Positions 36,003 through 44,794 of a stretch of DNA of 64,000 nucleotides are shown in pieces (the stretch's first letter is position 1; each line of letters opens with the position of its first letter). The stretch is taken from NCBI RefSeq assembly GCF_947331465.1, contig NZ_CAMZOK010000002.1, forward strand, positions 868,001-932,000, read 5' to 3'. Position numbers and translations under genes: made by a program. Source of the stretch: Shimia sp. Alg240-R146 (GTDB lineage Bacteria; Pseudomonadota; Alphaproteobacteria; Rhodobacterales; Rhodobacteraceae). The notes under the pieces were generated by a model. It had not been told where the DNA came from and did not search any database. It saw only the letters and a program-made list of their open reading frames with translations.

Positions 36003-36707
36003 ATGGCTGTAGAGCGTAAAGCGGAAGCAGATAAGCTGCCGGTGTCGCAACGGATCGACAACCGGATGACCCATCCAAAGCGGCGTAAAATGACGCCGAC
36101 GGAATGGGCCATCAAAGGCGAGTTGATCCTGAACTGTTCCTGTACGGTGTTTTGTCCCTGCGTGGTTTCCTTGGGTCAGCACCCGCCAACCGAGGGCGAC
36201 TGTAAGGCATGGATGGCCATCGCGATTGATGAAGGTCACTACGAAGGCGAAGACCTGTCGGGGCTGAACGTGGGTCTGATGGTCTATATTCCGGGCAAGA
36301 TGGCCGAGGGCGATTGGCGCGTTGCGGCCTATGTGGATGATCGTGCCAGCGGCAAAGCCTATCAGGGATTGCTTGAAATTTTCTCGGGCAAAGCAGGCGG
36401 CACGACCGGGTTGTTCACCATGTTGGTCAGCGACATTTTCAGTGCCGAGCGCGAAAAGGTCGAGATCGTGCGCGATGGCAAAAAGCGCGGGCTTTATGTG
36501 GGGCGCAAAATCCAAGGTGAAGTCGAGATGTTGGAGGGTTCGAGCCCTGACCATCCGGTGATGATTTCCAACTCCAAATACTGGATGGGGCCGGACATCA
36601 TTGCGGCTGTGGGCACCAAGTCCAAAGTGCGTGATTTCGGCCGCGTTTGGGACTTTGGCGGCAAATCCGCTGAGATCTGTCCGATCGACTGGAAGGGACC
36701 CAAGTGA
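36003..36707 (+). CDS. DUF1326 domain protein
   Basis: The protein has 234 residues from the ATG at 36003, with a GGAGG nine bases before it inside the end of the DUF2182 gene. The domain begins near residue 32 (PTEWAIKGELILNCSCTVF) with a four-cysteine cluster, NCSCTVFCPC, suited to metal or thiol chemistry. It continues with CKAWMAIAIDEGHYEG and a beta-rich body ending in CPIDWKG. There is no signal peptide or membrane helix. Its stop codon shares bases with the ATG of the following DinB gene (TGATG), so translation is coupled. Confidence 0.87.
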   Translation: MAVERKAEADKLPVSQRIDNRMTHPKRRKMTPTEWAIKGELILNCSCTVFCPCVVSLGQHPPTEGDCKAWMAIAIDEGHYEGEDLSGLNVGLMVYIPGKMAEGDWRVAAYVDDRASGKAYQGLLEIFSGKAGGTTGLFTMLVSDIFSAEREKVEIVRDGKKRGLYVGRKIQGEVEMLEGSSPDHPVMISNSKYWMGPDIIAAVGTKSKVRDFGRVWDFGGKSAEICPIDWKGPK

Positions 36708-37219
36708 TGTCGATTTCGCCGCAATATTGTCTGACGATGGCGCGTTACAATGCGTGGCAGAACGGGCAGCTGCGGGCGGCGTGTGAAAAGCTGACCGAGG
36801 CGGATTTGCGGGCCGATCGTGGCGCGTTTTTCGGCTCGGTCATGGCGACGCTCAATCACATTTTGTGGGGCGATGCCCTGTGGATGAGCCGGTTTGACGG
36901 AGGCGATGGGCCTGCGGTTTCGGCGAAAGACCACGCGGAGATTTGCGCGACATTTGCGATCTGGGCGCAGGAGCGCCAGAGGATGGATCAGAGAATTTTG
37001 CATTGGGCTGAGGGTGTTACACCCGAAAGCTTAAGTGGTGATTTGCACTGGCATGCGCAGATGATGAACGCGGACATGAGCAAACCTATGAGCCTGTGTG
37101 TGATGGGTTTGTTCAACCATCAAACCCATCACCGCGGGCAGATCCATGCACTACTAACAGGCTTCGGGCGAGACCCCGGGGCCACCGACCTTGTTTTGAT
37201 GCCGGAGGGCACATCGTGA
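36707..37219 (+). CDS. DinB family protein (putative metal/thiol-dependent)
   Basis: The protein has 170 residues. DinB four-helix bundles use three histidines to bind a metal, and many are thiol transferases or thiol-dependent enzymes. The expected histidines are visible in ATLNHILWGDALW and in FNHQTHHRGQIHALL. The TGATG overlap with the DUF1326 gene and the GTGA overlap with dmdA place it in the middle of a coupled operon. The substrate is unknown. A role in thiol or sulfur handling would suit both the family and the context, but is inference. Confidence 0.87.
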   Translation: MSISPQYCLTMARYNAWQNGQLRAACEKLTEADLRADRGAFFGSVMATLNHILWGDALWMSRFDGGDGPAVSAKDHAEICATFAIWAQERQRMDQRILHWAEGVTPESLSGDLHWHAQMMNADMSKPMSLCVMGLFNHQTHHRGQIHALLTGFGRDPGATDLVLMPEGTS

Positions 37220-38319
37220 CACTGATTTCTTTATCGCGGCGTCTGCGTCGCACTGCGTTCTCCGATGGCGTGGAGGCGGCGGGCGTCAAAGCCTATACAG
37301 TTTACAACCACATGCTTTTGCCAACCGTATTTCGGTCGGTCGAAGAAGACTATCGCCACTTGAAATCGGCGGTTCAGGTCTGGGATGTGGCGGTGGAGCG
37401 CCAAGTCGAAGTGCGGGGACCGGATGCGGGGCGTCTGATGCAGATGCTGACGCCTCGGGATTTGCGTGGCATGCTGCCGGGGCAGTGTTATTACGTGCCG
37501 ATTGTAGATGAGACCGGCGGTATGCTGAACGATCCGGTGGCGGTCAAACTGGCCGAGGATCGGTGGTGGATTTCTATCGCCGACAGCGATTTGCTGTTTT
37601 GGGTCAAGGGTATCGCCTATGGCTATCGCCTTGATGTGCTGGTTGATGAACCTGACGTGAGCCCGCTGGCCGTACAAGGGCCGAAGGCAGAAGAATTGAT
37701 GGCGCGCGTGTTTGGCGAAAAAGTACGCGACGTGCGGTTTTTCCGGTTCGGCTGGTTTGATTTTCAGGGGCGCAGCCTCGTGGTCGCGCGGTCGGGATAT
37801 TCCAAACAGGGCGGATATGAGATTTATGTCGAGGGCAGCGACATTGGCATGCCGCTTTGGAACGCCCTTATGGAAGCGGGCAAAGATCTGGATGTGCATG
37901 CGGGCTGTCCGAACTTAATTGAACGGATTGAGGGCGGGTTGTTGAGCTATGGCAATGACATGACCGACGACAACACGCCGCACGAATGCGGACTTGGGCG
38001 GTTCTGTAACACCAACACGGCAATTGGTTGTGTCGGTCGGGATGCCTTGTTGCGGGTGGCGCAGGAAGGTCCCGTGCGCCAAATTCGACCGGTTGAAATT
38101 CACGGGGCGCCGGTGCCGCCGTGCGGCCAACTGTGGCCGGTGATGGATGGGGACCAGCATGTGGGCAATATCAGCAGCAGCGCATGGTCACCGGATTTCA
38201 ACACCAACGTGTCGATCGGCATGATCCGGATGACCCATTGGAACACCAGCACCGAAGTTGATGTGGTGACACCGGACGGGGTGCGTCCGGCGACGGTTTA
38301 CGAAGCCTTTTGGCAATAA
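37216..38319 (+). CDS. dmdA: Dimethylsulfoniopropionate demethylase DmdA
   Basis: Tetrahydrofolate-dependent enzyme that removes a methyl group from DMSP to give methylmercaptopropionate, the first step of the demethylation route. It has 367 residues from a GTG that overlaps the DinB stop (GTGA). Family features of the GcvT fold and of DmdA itself are clear: AGVKAYTVYNHMLLPTVF, QCYYVPIVDETGGMLNDPVAV, SPLAVQGPKAEELMARVFG, RSGYSKQGGYEIYVEGS, and LSYGNDMTDDNTPHECGLG. The close agreement with the Ruegeria pomeroyi DmdA sequence I remember, and the acuI gene downstream, make the call strong. Confidence 0.93.
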   Translation: MTLISLSRRLRRTAFSDGVEAAGVKAYTVYNHMLLPTVFRSVEEDYRHLKSAVQVWDVAVERQVEVRGPDAGRLMQMLTPRDLRGMLPGQCYYVPIVDETGGMLNDPVAVKLAEDRWWISIADSDLLFWVKGIAYGYRLDVLVDEPDVSPLAVQGPKAEELMARVFGEKVRDVRFFRFGWFDFQGRSLVVARSGYSKQGGYEIYVEGSDIGMPLWNALMEAGKDLDVHAGCPNLIERIEGGLLSYGNDMTDDNTPHECGLGRFCNTNTAIGCVGRDALLRVAQEGPVRQIRPVEIHGAPVPPCGQLWPVMDGDQHVGNISSSAWSPDFNTNVSIGMIRMTHWNTSTEVDVVTPDGVRPATVYEAFWQ

Positions 38320-38406
38320 CGCGCGTGTCGGGGGCATGGACCTGTGGCGCAGCAAAAATTCAAGATGATGCCGGAGGCGGGACCGCTGGCGCAAAGGAGA
38401 GATGAA

Positions 38407-39399
38407 ATGTTCAAAGCACTGATGATGGAACAGAACGACGAAGGTCTGGCGAGCGCCGTGATCAAGGAGATCGACGAAAGCACGCTGCCGGATGGTGATG
38501 TGACCGTTGCGGTCGAATATTCGACAGTGAACTACAAAGACGGGCTGTGCCTGTCGCCCAAAGGGGGCGGCTTGGTGCGCAACTATCCCCATGTTCCGGG
38601 AATCGATTTTGCCGGCACAGTAGAAGCGTCAAATGACGACCGCTACAAACCGGGCGACAAAGTTGTGCTGACCGGGTGGCGCGTGGGGGAAATGCACTGG
38701 GGCGGCTATGCGCAGAAGGCGCGGGTCAAAGCCGACTGGCTGGTGCCGCTGCCTGCTGGCCTGACACCTGCGCAAGCGATGGCGGTGGGCACCGCGGGCT
38801 TTACGTCTATGTTGTCAGTCATGGCTCTGGAAGATCATGGCCTGACGCCGGACAAGGGACCGGTTCTGGTGACTGGCGCGGCAGGTGGCGTTGGATCTGT
38901 GGCGGTCGCAATTTTGGCCAACCGTGGCTACGAGGTTGCCGGTGTGACCGGACGGCCGGAAAGTGGTGAGTATCTGAAATCATTGGGCGCGACACAGATC
39001 GTGGCCCGTGAAGAGCTCAACGAGACGGTGAAACGTCCGCTTGAGGCCGAGACTTGGGCCGGTTGTGTGGACGCCGTTGGCGGCGCGATGTTGGCACGTG
39101 TGCTGGGTCAGGTGAAATACGGCGGCTCGGTCGCAGCCGTTGGTCTGGCCGGTGGCGCTGGTTTGCCTGCGACAGTTATTCCGTTCCTGCTGCGCGGTGT
39201 GAACCTGTTGGGGATCGACAGTGTGATGCAGCCTTATGACAACCGTCTGCGTGCCTGGGAGCGGGTCGCCAAAGACCTGCCGATGGACAAGCTGGAAGCG
39301 ATGGTAAAACCCGCAACGCTGACCGATCTGCCGCAACTTGGCGCAGACATTCTGCAAGGTCAGGTGCAGGGGCGCGTTGTGGTTGACGTCAACGCCTGA
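38407..39399 (+). CDS. acuI: Acryloyl-CoA reductase AcuI
   Basis: NADPH-dependent MDR-family reductase that turns acryloyl-CoA into propionyl-CoA, removing the toxic C3 product of DMSP breakdown. It has 330 residues from the ATG at 38407 (MFKALMMEQND), with GGAGAGATG upstream. The frame is open upstream without similarity. YhdH/AcuI features are EYSTVNYKDGL, HVPGIDFAGTV, GTAGFTSMLSVMALE and the cofactor motif TGAAGGVGSVAVAI. It lies 87 bases after dmdA on the same strand, the usual Roseobacter arrangement, and is probably co-transcribed. Confidence 0.93.
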   Translation: MFKALMMEQNDEGLASAVIKEIDESTLPDGDVTVAVEYSTVNYKDGLCLSPKGGGLVRNYPHVPGIDFAGTVEASNDDRYKPGDKVVLTGWRVGEMHWGGYAQKARVKADWLVPLPAGLTPAQAMAVGTAGFTSMLSVMALEDHGLTPDKGPVLVTGAAGGVGSVAVAILANRGYEVAGVTGRPESGEYLKSLGATQIVAREELNETVKRPLEAETWAGCVDAVGGAMLARVLGQVKYGGSVAAVGLAGGAGLPATVIPFLLRGVNLLGIDSVMQPYDNRLRAWERVAKDLPMDKLEAMVKPATLTDLPQLGADILQGQVQGRVVVDVNA

Positions 39400-39417
39400 G
39401 AGCGTCAGCTTTCGGCT

Positions 39418-39798
39418 ATGACACTGGAAGACATAGAAAAAGAAGTGTGGCCCGAACCGACGTTTGGGTCACATCTCGTTATGCGGTGTCATGCGTTGAG
39501 AAAGGTTACGCTCGACCAATTTGGCACCGAAGATTTGCGGATCATGATTGGCCAGGGGTTTAGTTTGGCCACGCTGATGCCACTGGCGTTGAAGACACTA
39601 AATGGCGATCCCTTGGCTGAGGGTGACTTCTTTCCTGGCGATCTTTTGGAGGCGGTTGTTTCGCAAAGTGACTGGCTTGCCGAGAATGAAGATGCGTCTG
39701 TCGAAGTTGCAATGATTGCACGTTTGGCATCGGACTTGGCGGTCGAACGATGTGAAGAACTTCCCAAGCGCGTTAAATATTTTCTAGCCGAATTGTGA
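39418..39798 (+). CDS. CdiI-like contact-dependent inhibition immunity protein (orphan)
   Basis: The protein has 126 residues, starting MTLEDIEKEVWPEPTFGSHL. RCHALRKVTLDQFGTEDLRIMIGQG and EGDFFPGDLLEAVV match a family annotated as contact-dependent growth inhibition immunity proteins (CdiI type). No toxin, cdiA or cdiB gene is nearby, so it would be an orphan antidote. It begins 18 bases after the acuI stop, on the same strand and possibly in the same transcript. It lies between acuI and a HIT gene, which shows that it was added to a core region. Confidence 0.75.
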   Translation: MTLEDIEKEVWPEPTFGSHLVMRCHALRKVTLDQFGTEDLRIMIGQGFSLATLMPLALKTLNGDPLAEGDFFPGDLLEAVVSQSDWLAENEDASVEVAMIARLASDLAVERCEELPKRVKYFLAEL

Positions 39799-39894
39799 GG
39801 TGGAAAATTTTCGGGATCCGAAAGTCTCATCTGAGATTTTCATCCTCAGAAGGCGGTGCTAGGGTCGCTTTAATTCTAGCGATCCGAGGGCGTT

Positions 39895-40311
39895 ATGAGC
39901 TACGACAACGACAATATTTTTGCAAAAATCCTGCGTGGGGAAATCCCTTGCGAGAAGCTTTTTGAAGATGACGACACCTTTGTTTTCATGGACATCATGC
40001 CGCGCGCGGATGGGCATTGTCTGGTGATCCCTAAGACACCTTGTCGCAATATGCTGGACGCCAGCCCTGAGCAGCTGACTGCTTGTTTGCTGACGGTGCA
40101 GAAGATGGGTCATGCGGTGATGGCCGCTTTTGACGCCGAGGGCGTGACGGTGCAGCAGTTTAACGAAACAGCCGGTGGCCAAGAAGTGTTTCATTTGCAC
40201 TATCACGTGCTACCGCGACATGCGGATCTAAAACTGCGTCCTCCCGGAACCATGGCGGATTTTGGTGTGCTGAAGGAGCAAGCCGACAAAATTCGCGCCG
40301 CGTTGGCGTGA
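39895..40311 (+). CDS. HIT family nucleotide-binding hydrolase
   Basis: The protein has 138 residues. The histidine-triad motif VFHLHYHVLPR (HxHxH) supplies the nucleophile, and DNDNIFAKILRGEIPCEKLFEDDDT is the usual start of the HinT branch. FMDIMPRADGHCLVIPK also matches. It probably acts on nucleoside phosphoramidates or dinucleoside polyphosphates. The ATG has GAGG nearby. It appears monocistronic. Confidence 0.92.
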   Translation: MSYDNDNIFAKILRGEIPCEKLFEDDDTFVFMDIMPRADGHCLVIPKTPCRNMLDASPEQLTACLLTVQKMGHAVMAAFDAEGVTVQQFNETAGGQEVFHLHYHVLPRHADLKLRPPGTMADFGVLKEQADKIRAALA

Positions 40312-40392
40312 TCGTACCTTTCTGCGTCGGGACCGGTCTTGACCCTCGCTGAAAGCGACGGTTTGCTGCGTCCTAACAGAAAGAGGTGAGCG

Positions 40393-41613
40393 ATGCTGGA
40401 TATTGATTTTGTGCGGGCGCAGTTCCCGGCGTTTGCCGAGGACTCTCTGCAGGGTCAGTCGTTTTTTGAGAATGCCGGTGGCAGCTATACCTGCGCGCCG
40501 GTGATCGACCGGCTGACGCGGTTTTATCGGGAGCGCAAAGTTCAGCCTTACGCACCTTACCGTGCCAGCGAGTTGGCTGGCGCGGAAATGGACGAGGCGC
40601 GTCTGCGACTGGCGGGCTTTTTGGGAGTCGATACACAAGAAGTGTCTTTTGGTCCGTCGACCACGCAGAACACCTATGTTTTGGCGCAAGCGTTCCGCCA
40701 GTGGATGGATCCGGGTGACGCGATCATTGTGACCAATCAGGATCACGAGGCCAATTCCGGCCCATGGCGCCGTTTGGCCGACGAAGGCATTGAAGTGCGC
40801 GAGTGGCAGATTGATCCCGACACCGGTCATTTGGACCCTGAGAAACTCAACGAGTTGCTGGATGATCGTGTGCGATTGGTGTGTTTTCCACATTGTTCCA
40901 ACGTTGTCGGCGAGATCAATCCGGTGGCCAAGATCACCGCATTGTCCCATGCGGCGGGCGCGTTTGTGTGCGTGGACGGGGTCAGCTATGCGCCGCATGG
41001 CTTGCCGGACGTGGGTGCGCTGGGTGCGGATATCTATTTGTTTTCAAGTTACAAAACATACGGGCCGCACCAAGGCATCATGGTCATGCGTGAAAGCCTT
41101 GCGCGTCTGTTGCCAAACCAAGGGCATTATTTTAACGCCGACAACCTGTACAAACGGTTCACGCCAGCTGGACCAGATCACGCACAGGTCGCGGCCTGTG
41201 CCGGCATGGTCGACTATTTCGAGGCATTGGCGGCGCATCACGGGGTGATTGGTGCCACGCCAACCGCCACAGGAGTGGCTGTTCACGATCTGATGCGGGC
41301 GCGCGAAGTCAAATTGCTTCAGCCATTGTTGGATTATGTATCCTCGCGCAATTCCGTGCGGCTGATCGGCCCAGCGCAGGCCGAGAACCGCGCGCCGACA
41401 GTGGCGTTGGCGGCGAACACTCCGGGTTTCGCTTTGGCAACACAGCTGGCGGATCAGGGGATCATGGCGGGTGGTGGTGATTTCTATGCGGTGCGGGGCT
41501 TGAGCGCTTGTGGTGTGGATATGGATAAGGGTGTGCTGCGCTTGAGTTTTGTCCACTACACCACGGAAGCCGAGATTGAGAAGCTCATAGAAAGTCTGGA
41601 TGCGGTTTTGTGA
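40393..41613 (+). CDS. Class V aminotransferase / cysteine-desulfurase-like protein
   Basis: PLP-dependent enzyme of 406 residues. The PLP lysine is in LFSSYKTYGPHQGIM, with VCVDGVSYAPHGLPDV supplying the aspartate and histidine. TTQNTYVLAQAF binds the phosphate. The closest annotation class is the cysteine-desulfurase-like subfamily of class V aminotransferases. No conserved cysteine of a true desulfurase loop is evident in SACGVDMDKGVLRLSF that I could assign, so the reaction remains open. It lies 46 bases before phrB. Confidence 0.85.
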   Translation: MLDIDFVRAQFPAFAEDSLQGQSFFENAGGSYTCAPVIDRLTRFYRERKVQPYAPYRASELAGAEMDEARLRLAGFLGVDTQEVSFGPSTTQNTYVLAQAFRQWMDPGDAIIVTNQDHEANSGPWRRLADEGIEVREWQIDPDTGHLDPEKLNELLDDRVRLVCFPHCSNVVGEINPVAKITALSHAAGAFVCVDGVSYAPHGLPDVGALGADIYLFSSYKTYGPHQGIMVMRESLARLLPNQGHYFNADNLYKRFTPAGPDHAQVAACAGMVDYFEALAAHHGVIGATPTATGVAVHDLMRAREVKLLQPLLDYVSSRNSVRLIGPAQAENRAPTVALAANTPGFALATQLADQGIMAGGGDFYAVRGLSACGVDMDKGVLRLSFVHYTTEAEIEKLIESLDAVL

Positions 41614-41659
41614 TCTGCTGCTAAGGTCTTCTCGTAGTTGATTAAAACACGAGGAAACC

Positions 41660-43081
41660 ATGAGTATTTTGCCCTCATCGATATACTGGATCAGGCGGGA
41701 TTTCCGTCTTACCGACAATGCTGCGTTGGTGGCCGCAGCGCAGCGCGGGGCGGTTGTGCCGGTGTTTGTCTGCGATGCGCAGGTTGATGGGCTAGGGGCC
41801 GCTCCTAAGTTTCGTCTTGAGTTGGCGATTGAAGCGTTTGCAAAGCTCTTGGAAGCACTGGGCAGTCAGCTGATTTTGCGGTGTGGAAATGCGCTGGATG
41901 TGTTGCGCGATGTCGCAAAGGAAGTCGACGCGTCGGCGGTCTTTTGGAACCGGCTTTACGATCCGGCTTCGGTGGCGCGTGACACGGGAGTCAAAGCGGC
42001 CCTGAAGGAAGACGGGCTTGAGGTCGAAAGTTTTCAAGGTGCGCTTCTGTTTGAGCCCTGGACGGTAAAGACAAAGACTGACGGGCCCTATCGTGTCTAC
42101 ACGCCGTTTTGGAAGGCGGTGCGCGGAACGCCGGTTCCGGAGGCCTTGAAAGCACCAAGTGAGCTTCGCCCGCCAAGCGATTGGCCAAAAACCGAACGGT
42201 TTGACGATTGGGCGCTGTCATCCGCGATGCGCAGAGGTGCTGCTGTCGTGCGGCCACACGTGCGGATCGGCGAGGACGCCGCGCAGGACAGGCTTGCTAG
42301 GTTCTGTGAGGATCTCATTGCGGACTACAAGGCGCGCAGGGATTGGCTCGACGCGGAGGCGACGTCGGAGCTTTCTGATGCCCTGAGCCTGGGCGAAATA
42401 AGCCCCGCACAGTGTTGGTATGCCGGGCGGCGAAGCATGCAAGAAGGCGCTGCGGGTGCAGAGCATTTTCTGAAAGAAGTGGTCTGGCGAGAATTCGCAT
42501 GGCACCTGATGTGGCATTATCCGGAAATCGACACCAAGAACTGGCGGACGGAATGGGACGGGTTTTCGTGGATCGAGGATGAGAGCCACCCGCATTTTTT
42601 GGCGTGGTGCCAGGGGCGCACCGGTCAGAAGCTCGTCGATGCCGCGATGCGCGAGCTGTATGTTACCGGTAAGATGCACAACCGCGCGCGAATGATAGCC
42701 GCAAGCTATCTTACGAAACATCTGGGCATTCATTGGCGGCTTGGAATGCGCTGGTTTGAGGAATGTCTGGTGGATTGGGACCCGGCTTCAAATGCCATGG
42801 GATGGCAATGGGTGGCCGGCTCTGGTCCGGACGCAGCGCCGTATTTCCGGATCTATAACCCGGAAACGCAAACGGAAAAGTTTGATCCGCAGGGGCGGTA
42901 TTTGGCCAAATGGCTGCCTGATGAGGTGTTTGGTGTGAGTGACACAGCAAAAAAATTTTATGATGCAATTCCAGTATCTTGGGGTCTGTCTTTAAATGAC
43001 AAATCGCCTGAACCGCTAGTGGCCTTGGCTGGAGGTCGCGCGCGTGCACTGGCCGCGTACGAAAGCTTTAAATCCCAATAA
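41660..43081 (+). CDS. phrB: Deoxyribodipyrimidine photolyase
   Basis: Light-driven repair of cyclobutane pyrimidine dimers, using FAD and an antenna chromophore. It has 473 residues. The photolyase N-terminal domain is visible (IYWIRRDFRLTDNAALVAA), followed by a FAD-binding helical domain with KEVVWREFAWHLMWHYP, TGKMHNRARMIAASYLTKHL, DPASNAMGWQWVAGSGPDAAPY and FDPQGRYLAKW. It is followed 67 bases later by cfa. In Rhodobacter a photolyase gene and a cyclopropane synthase gene belong to the singlet-oxygen stress response, which this pairing recalls. Confidence 0.95.
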   Translation: MSILPSSIYWIRRDFRLTDNAALVAAAQRGAVVPVFVCDAQVDGLGAAPKFRLELAIEAFAKLLEALGSQLILRCGNALDVLRDVAKEVDASAVFWNRLYDPASVARDTGVKAALKEDGLEVESFQGALLFEPWTVKTKTDGPYRVYTPFWKAVRGTPVPEALKAPSELRPPSDWPKTERFDDWALSSAMRRGAAVVRPHVRIGEDAAQDRLARFCEDLIADYKARRDWLDAEATSELSDALSLGEISPAQCWYAGRRSMQEGAAGAEHFLKEVVWREFAWHLMWHYPEIDTKNWRTEWDGFSWIEDESHPHFLAWCQGRTGQKLVDAAMRELYVTGKMHNRARMIAASYLTKHLGIHWRLGMRWFEECLVDWDPASNAMGWQWVAGSGPDAAPYFRIYNPETQTEKFDPQGRYLAKWLPDEVFGVSDTAKKFYDAIPVSWGLSLNDKSPEPLVALAGGRARALAAYESFKSQ

Positions 43082-43148
43082 CTTCTTGCTCTGAGTGGTT
43101 GTCACCGCCTAGCCTGACTCCCACGACGCCAACCACAGGGAGATTTGG

Positions 43149-44357
43149 ATGGTCCTGACTACGACAAAGGATGAGAACGGCCTGCCACGGTATTTTACAG
43201 CGGTTTTTGATATCGCAAAAAACGCCAACATGGGACGCATTGATTTTGTTTTGTCAGATGGGCGCGTTTTTCGCGCCGAAGGAACACAACCCGGGCCGGT
43301 TTGTGAAATGCATGTGCATAATGGCGATACGTTTGCGCGGCTGATGCGGGAAGGTGAGCTTGGGTTCTGTGAGGCGTATCTGGACGGCTGGTGGAGCACA
43401 CCGGATCTGCAAGCGTTTTGCGACTTTTTGCGATCTGACAACGATGATGTCTATGACGGGTTTCCGGGGATGGCATTTGTGCGCTTTTATGAGCGGATGC
43501 GCCATTGGATGAACCGAAATTCCCGCGCACAAGCAAAGAAGAACATCTCCTATCACTATGATTTGGGGAATGAATTTTACGGTCTGTGGTTGGATGAAAC
43601 CATGACGTATTCCTCGGCAATCTTTGACAGCGGTCAAGAAAGTATGGAAGCCGCGCAAACTGCCAAATATGCTTCGATGGTGGATCAAATGGGCGTCAAA
43701 CCCGGGGATCATGTGCTGGAAATCGGGTGCGGCTGGGGCGGGTTTGCGGAATATGCCGCCAAGGAACGCGGATTGCGGGTGACCGGATTGACGATTTCCG
43801 AAGAACAGCTGAAGTTTGCGCAGGAACGGATTGAAAAGGCAGGCATTTCTGATCTCGTTGAATTCAAGCTGCAAGATTACCGCGACGAAACCGCAACGTA
43901 TGACGGGATCGCCAGCATCGAGATGTTTGAGGCAGTGGGTGAAAAATACTGGCCGGTGTATTTTGACACGGTGCGAGAGCGATTGAAGCCGGGCAGGAAT
44001 GCCACGTTGCAAATCATCACCATTGCCAACAAGCGCTTTGAGACTTACCGGAAAAACGTTGATTTCATTCAAAAATACATTTTCCCGGGAGGCATGTTAC
44101 CTAGCCCGGAAGCTCTGCGCCGTGAAGTCGAACGAGCGGGGCTTGTGGTCGAAAGATCTGTCGAGTTTGGGGAGAGTTACAGTCAGACCTTGCGGCGATG
44201 GTTTGACACCTTCAACGCAAGATGGGATCAGATTCAGCCGCTGGGATTTGACACTCGGTTCCGTCGGATGTGGAATTTTTATCTGACCTCTTGTGCTGCG
44301 GCGTTTCACAGTGGAAGCTGCGACGTAACTCAAATCACCATATCAAGACCCAACTGA
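43149..44357 (+). CDS. cfa: Cyclopropane-fatty-acyl-phospholipid synthase family protein
   Basis: SAM-dependent methylenation of unsaturated acyl chains in membrane lipids. It has 402 residues. An N-terminal lipid-binding domain covers about 1-110. Then come ISYHYDLGNEFYGLWLDETM and the SAM motif VLEIGCGWGGFAEYAAKE, followed by ISEEQLKFAQERI, IEMFEAVGEKYWPVYF and FIQKYIFPGGMLPS. The last codons overlap the trgA start (TGATG), joining it to the tellurite genes. It may alter membranes under oxidative or light stress. Confidence 0.92.
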   Translation: MVLTTTKDENGLPRYFTAVFDIAKNANMGRIDFVLSDGRVFRAEGTQPGPVCEMHVHNGDTFARLMREGELGFCEAYLDGWWSTPDLQAFCDFLRSDNDDVYDGFPGMAFVRFYERMRHWMNRNSRAQAKKNISYHYDLGNEFYGLWLDETMTYSSAIFDSGQESMEAAQTAKYASMVDQMGVKPGDHVLEIGCGWGGFAEYAAKERGLRVTGLTISEEQLKFAQERIEKAGISDLVEFKLQDYRDETATYDGIASIEMFEAVGEKYWPVYFDTVRERLKPGRNATLQIITIANKRFETYRKNVDFIQKYIFPGGMLPSPEALRREVERAGLVVERSVEFGESYSQTLRRWFDTFNARWDQIQPLGFDTRFRRMWNFYLTSCAAAFHSGSCDVTQITISRPN

Positions 44358-44791
44358 TGCCCACAGCAAACAAACTGGTCGCCGCACTATGTCTCGCCAT
44401 CATCGGCGCGCTGGGGGCAGAACTTGTAAAACCACAACTGCCGGAAGGGTTTAACCCTGGCGCCATGACCTTGGTCGCGGCGGCTGTTGGCTTGTGTGTC
44501 GGGTGGGTCATCATGGGACCCAAGGCTCACCGTGCCGGGCCAATCAACAACGGAATCACCGGCATTGTCGCATTGGTGTTTGTCGAACTTCTGGTGTTTG
44601 GCAGTTATGAGATGCTGCAACGTGCGCTCAAGCGGCACTACACAGAACCTATTGAAGCAATTGAGCAAATTGTTGCGATTTCAATTGAGTATGGCGCGTA
44701 TCTGACCCATCCCGTGATCCTTGTTATGTTTGCAATCGGGGCTTTTGTGTCAGGGTTTCTGACCGATTATGCGCGGCGGCGCTGGGGGTAA
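44357..44791 (+). CDS. trgA: Tellurium-resistance membrane protein TrgA
   Basis: The protein has 144 residues from an ATG that overlaps the cfa stop. It has four hydrophobic segments (about residues 5-22, 35-55, 65-85 and 115-135). PTANKLVAALCLAIIGALG and ITGIVALVFVELLVFGSYEMLQR match TrgA, first described with trgB and cysK in Rhodobacter sphaeroides tellurite resistance. The mechanism is not known. Order trgA-trgB-cysK is kept here, which strongly supports the name. Confidence 0.88.
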   Translation: MPTANKLVAALCLAIIGALGAELVKPQLPEGFNPGAMTLVAAAVGLCVGWVIMGPKAHRAGPINNGITGIVALVFVELLVFGSYEMLQRALKRHYTEPIEAIEQIVAISIEYGAYLTHPVILVMFAIGAFVSGFLTDYARRRWG

Positions 44792-44794
44792 TTT

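Noticed and set aside
35412..36707. 431-codon reading of the DUF1326 gene
   Set aside because: The first 197 codons overlap DUF2182 in another frame, and a proper ribosome-binding site lies just before 36003.
41611..41660. RpoE/ChrR-type promoter before phrB
   Set aside because: A TGATCT is present, but no matching -10 element is seen at the required distance.
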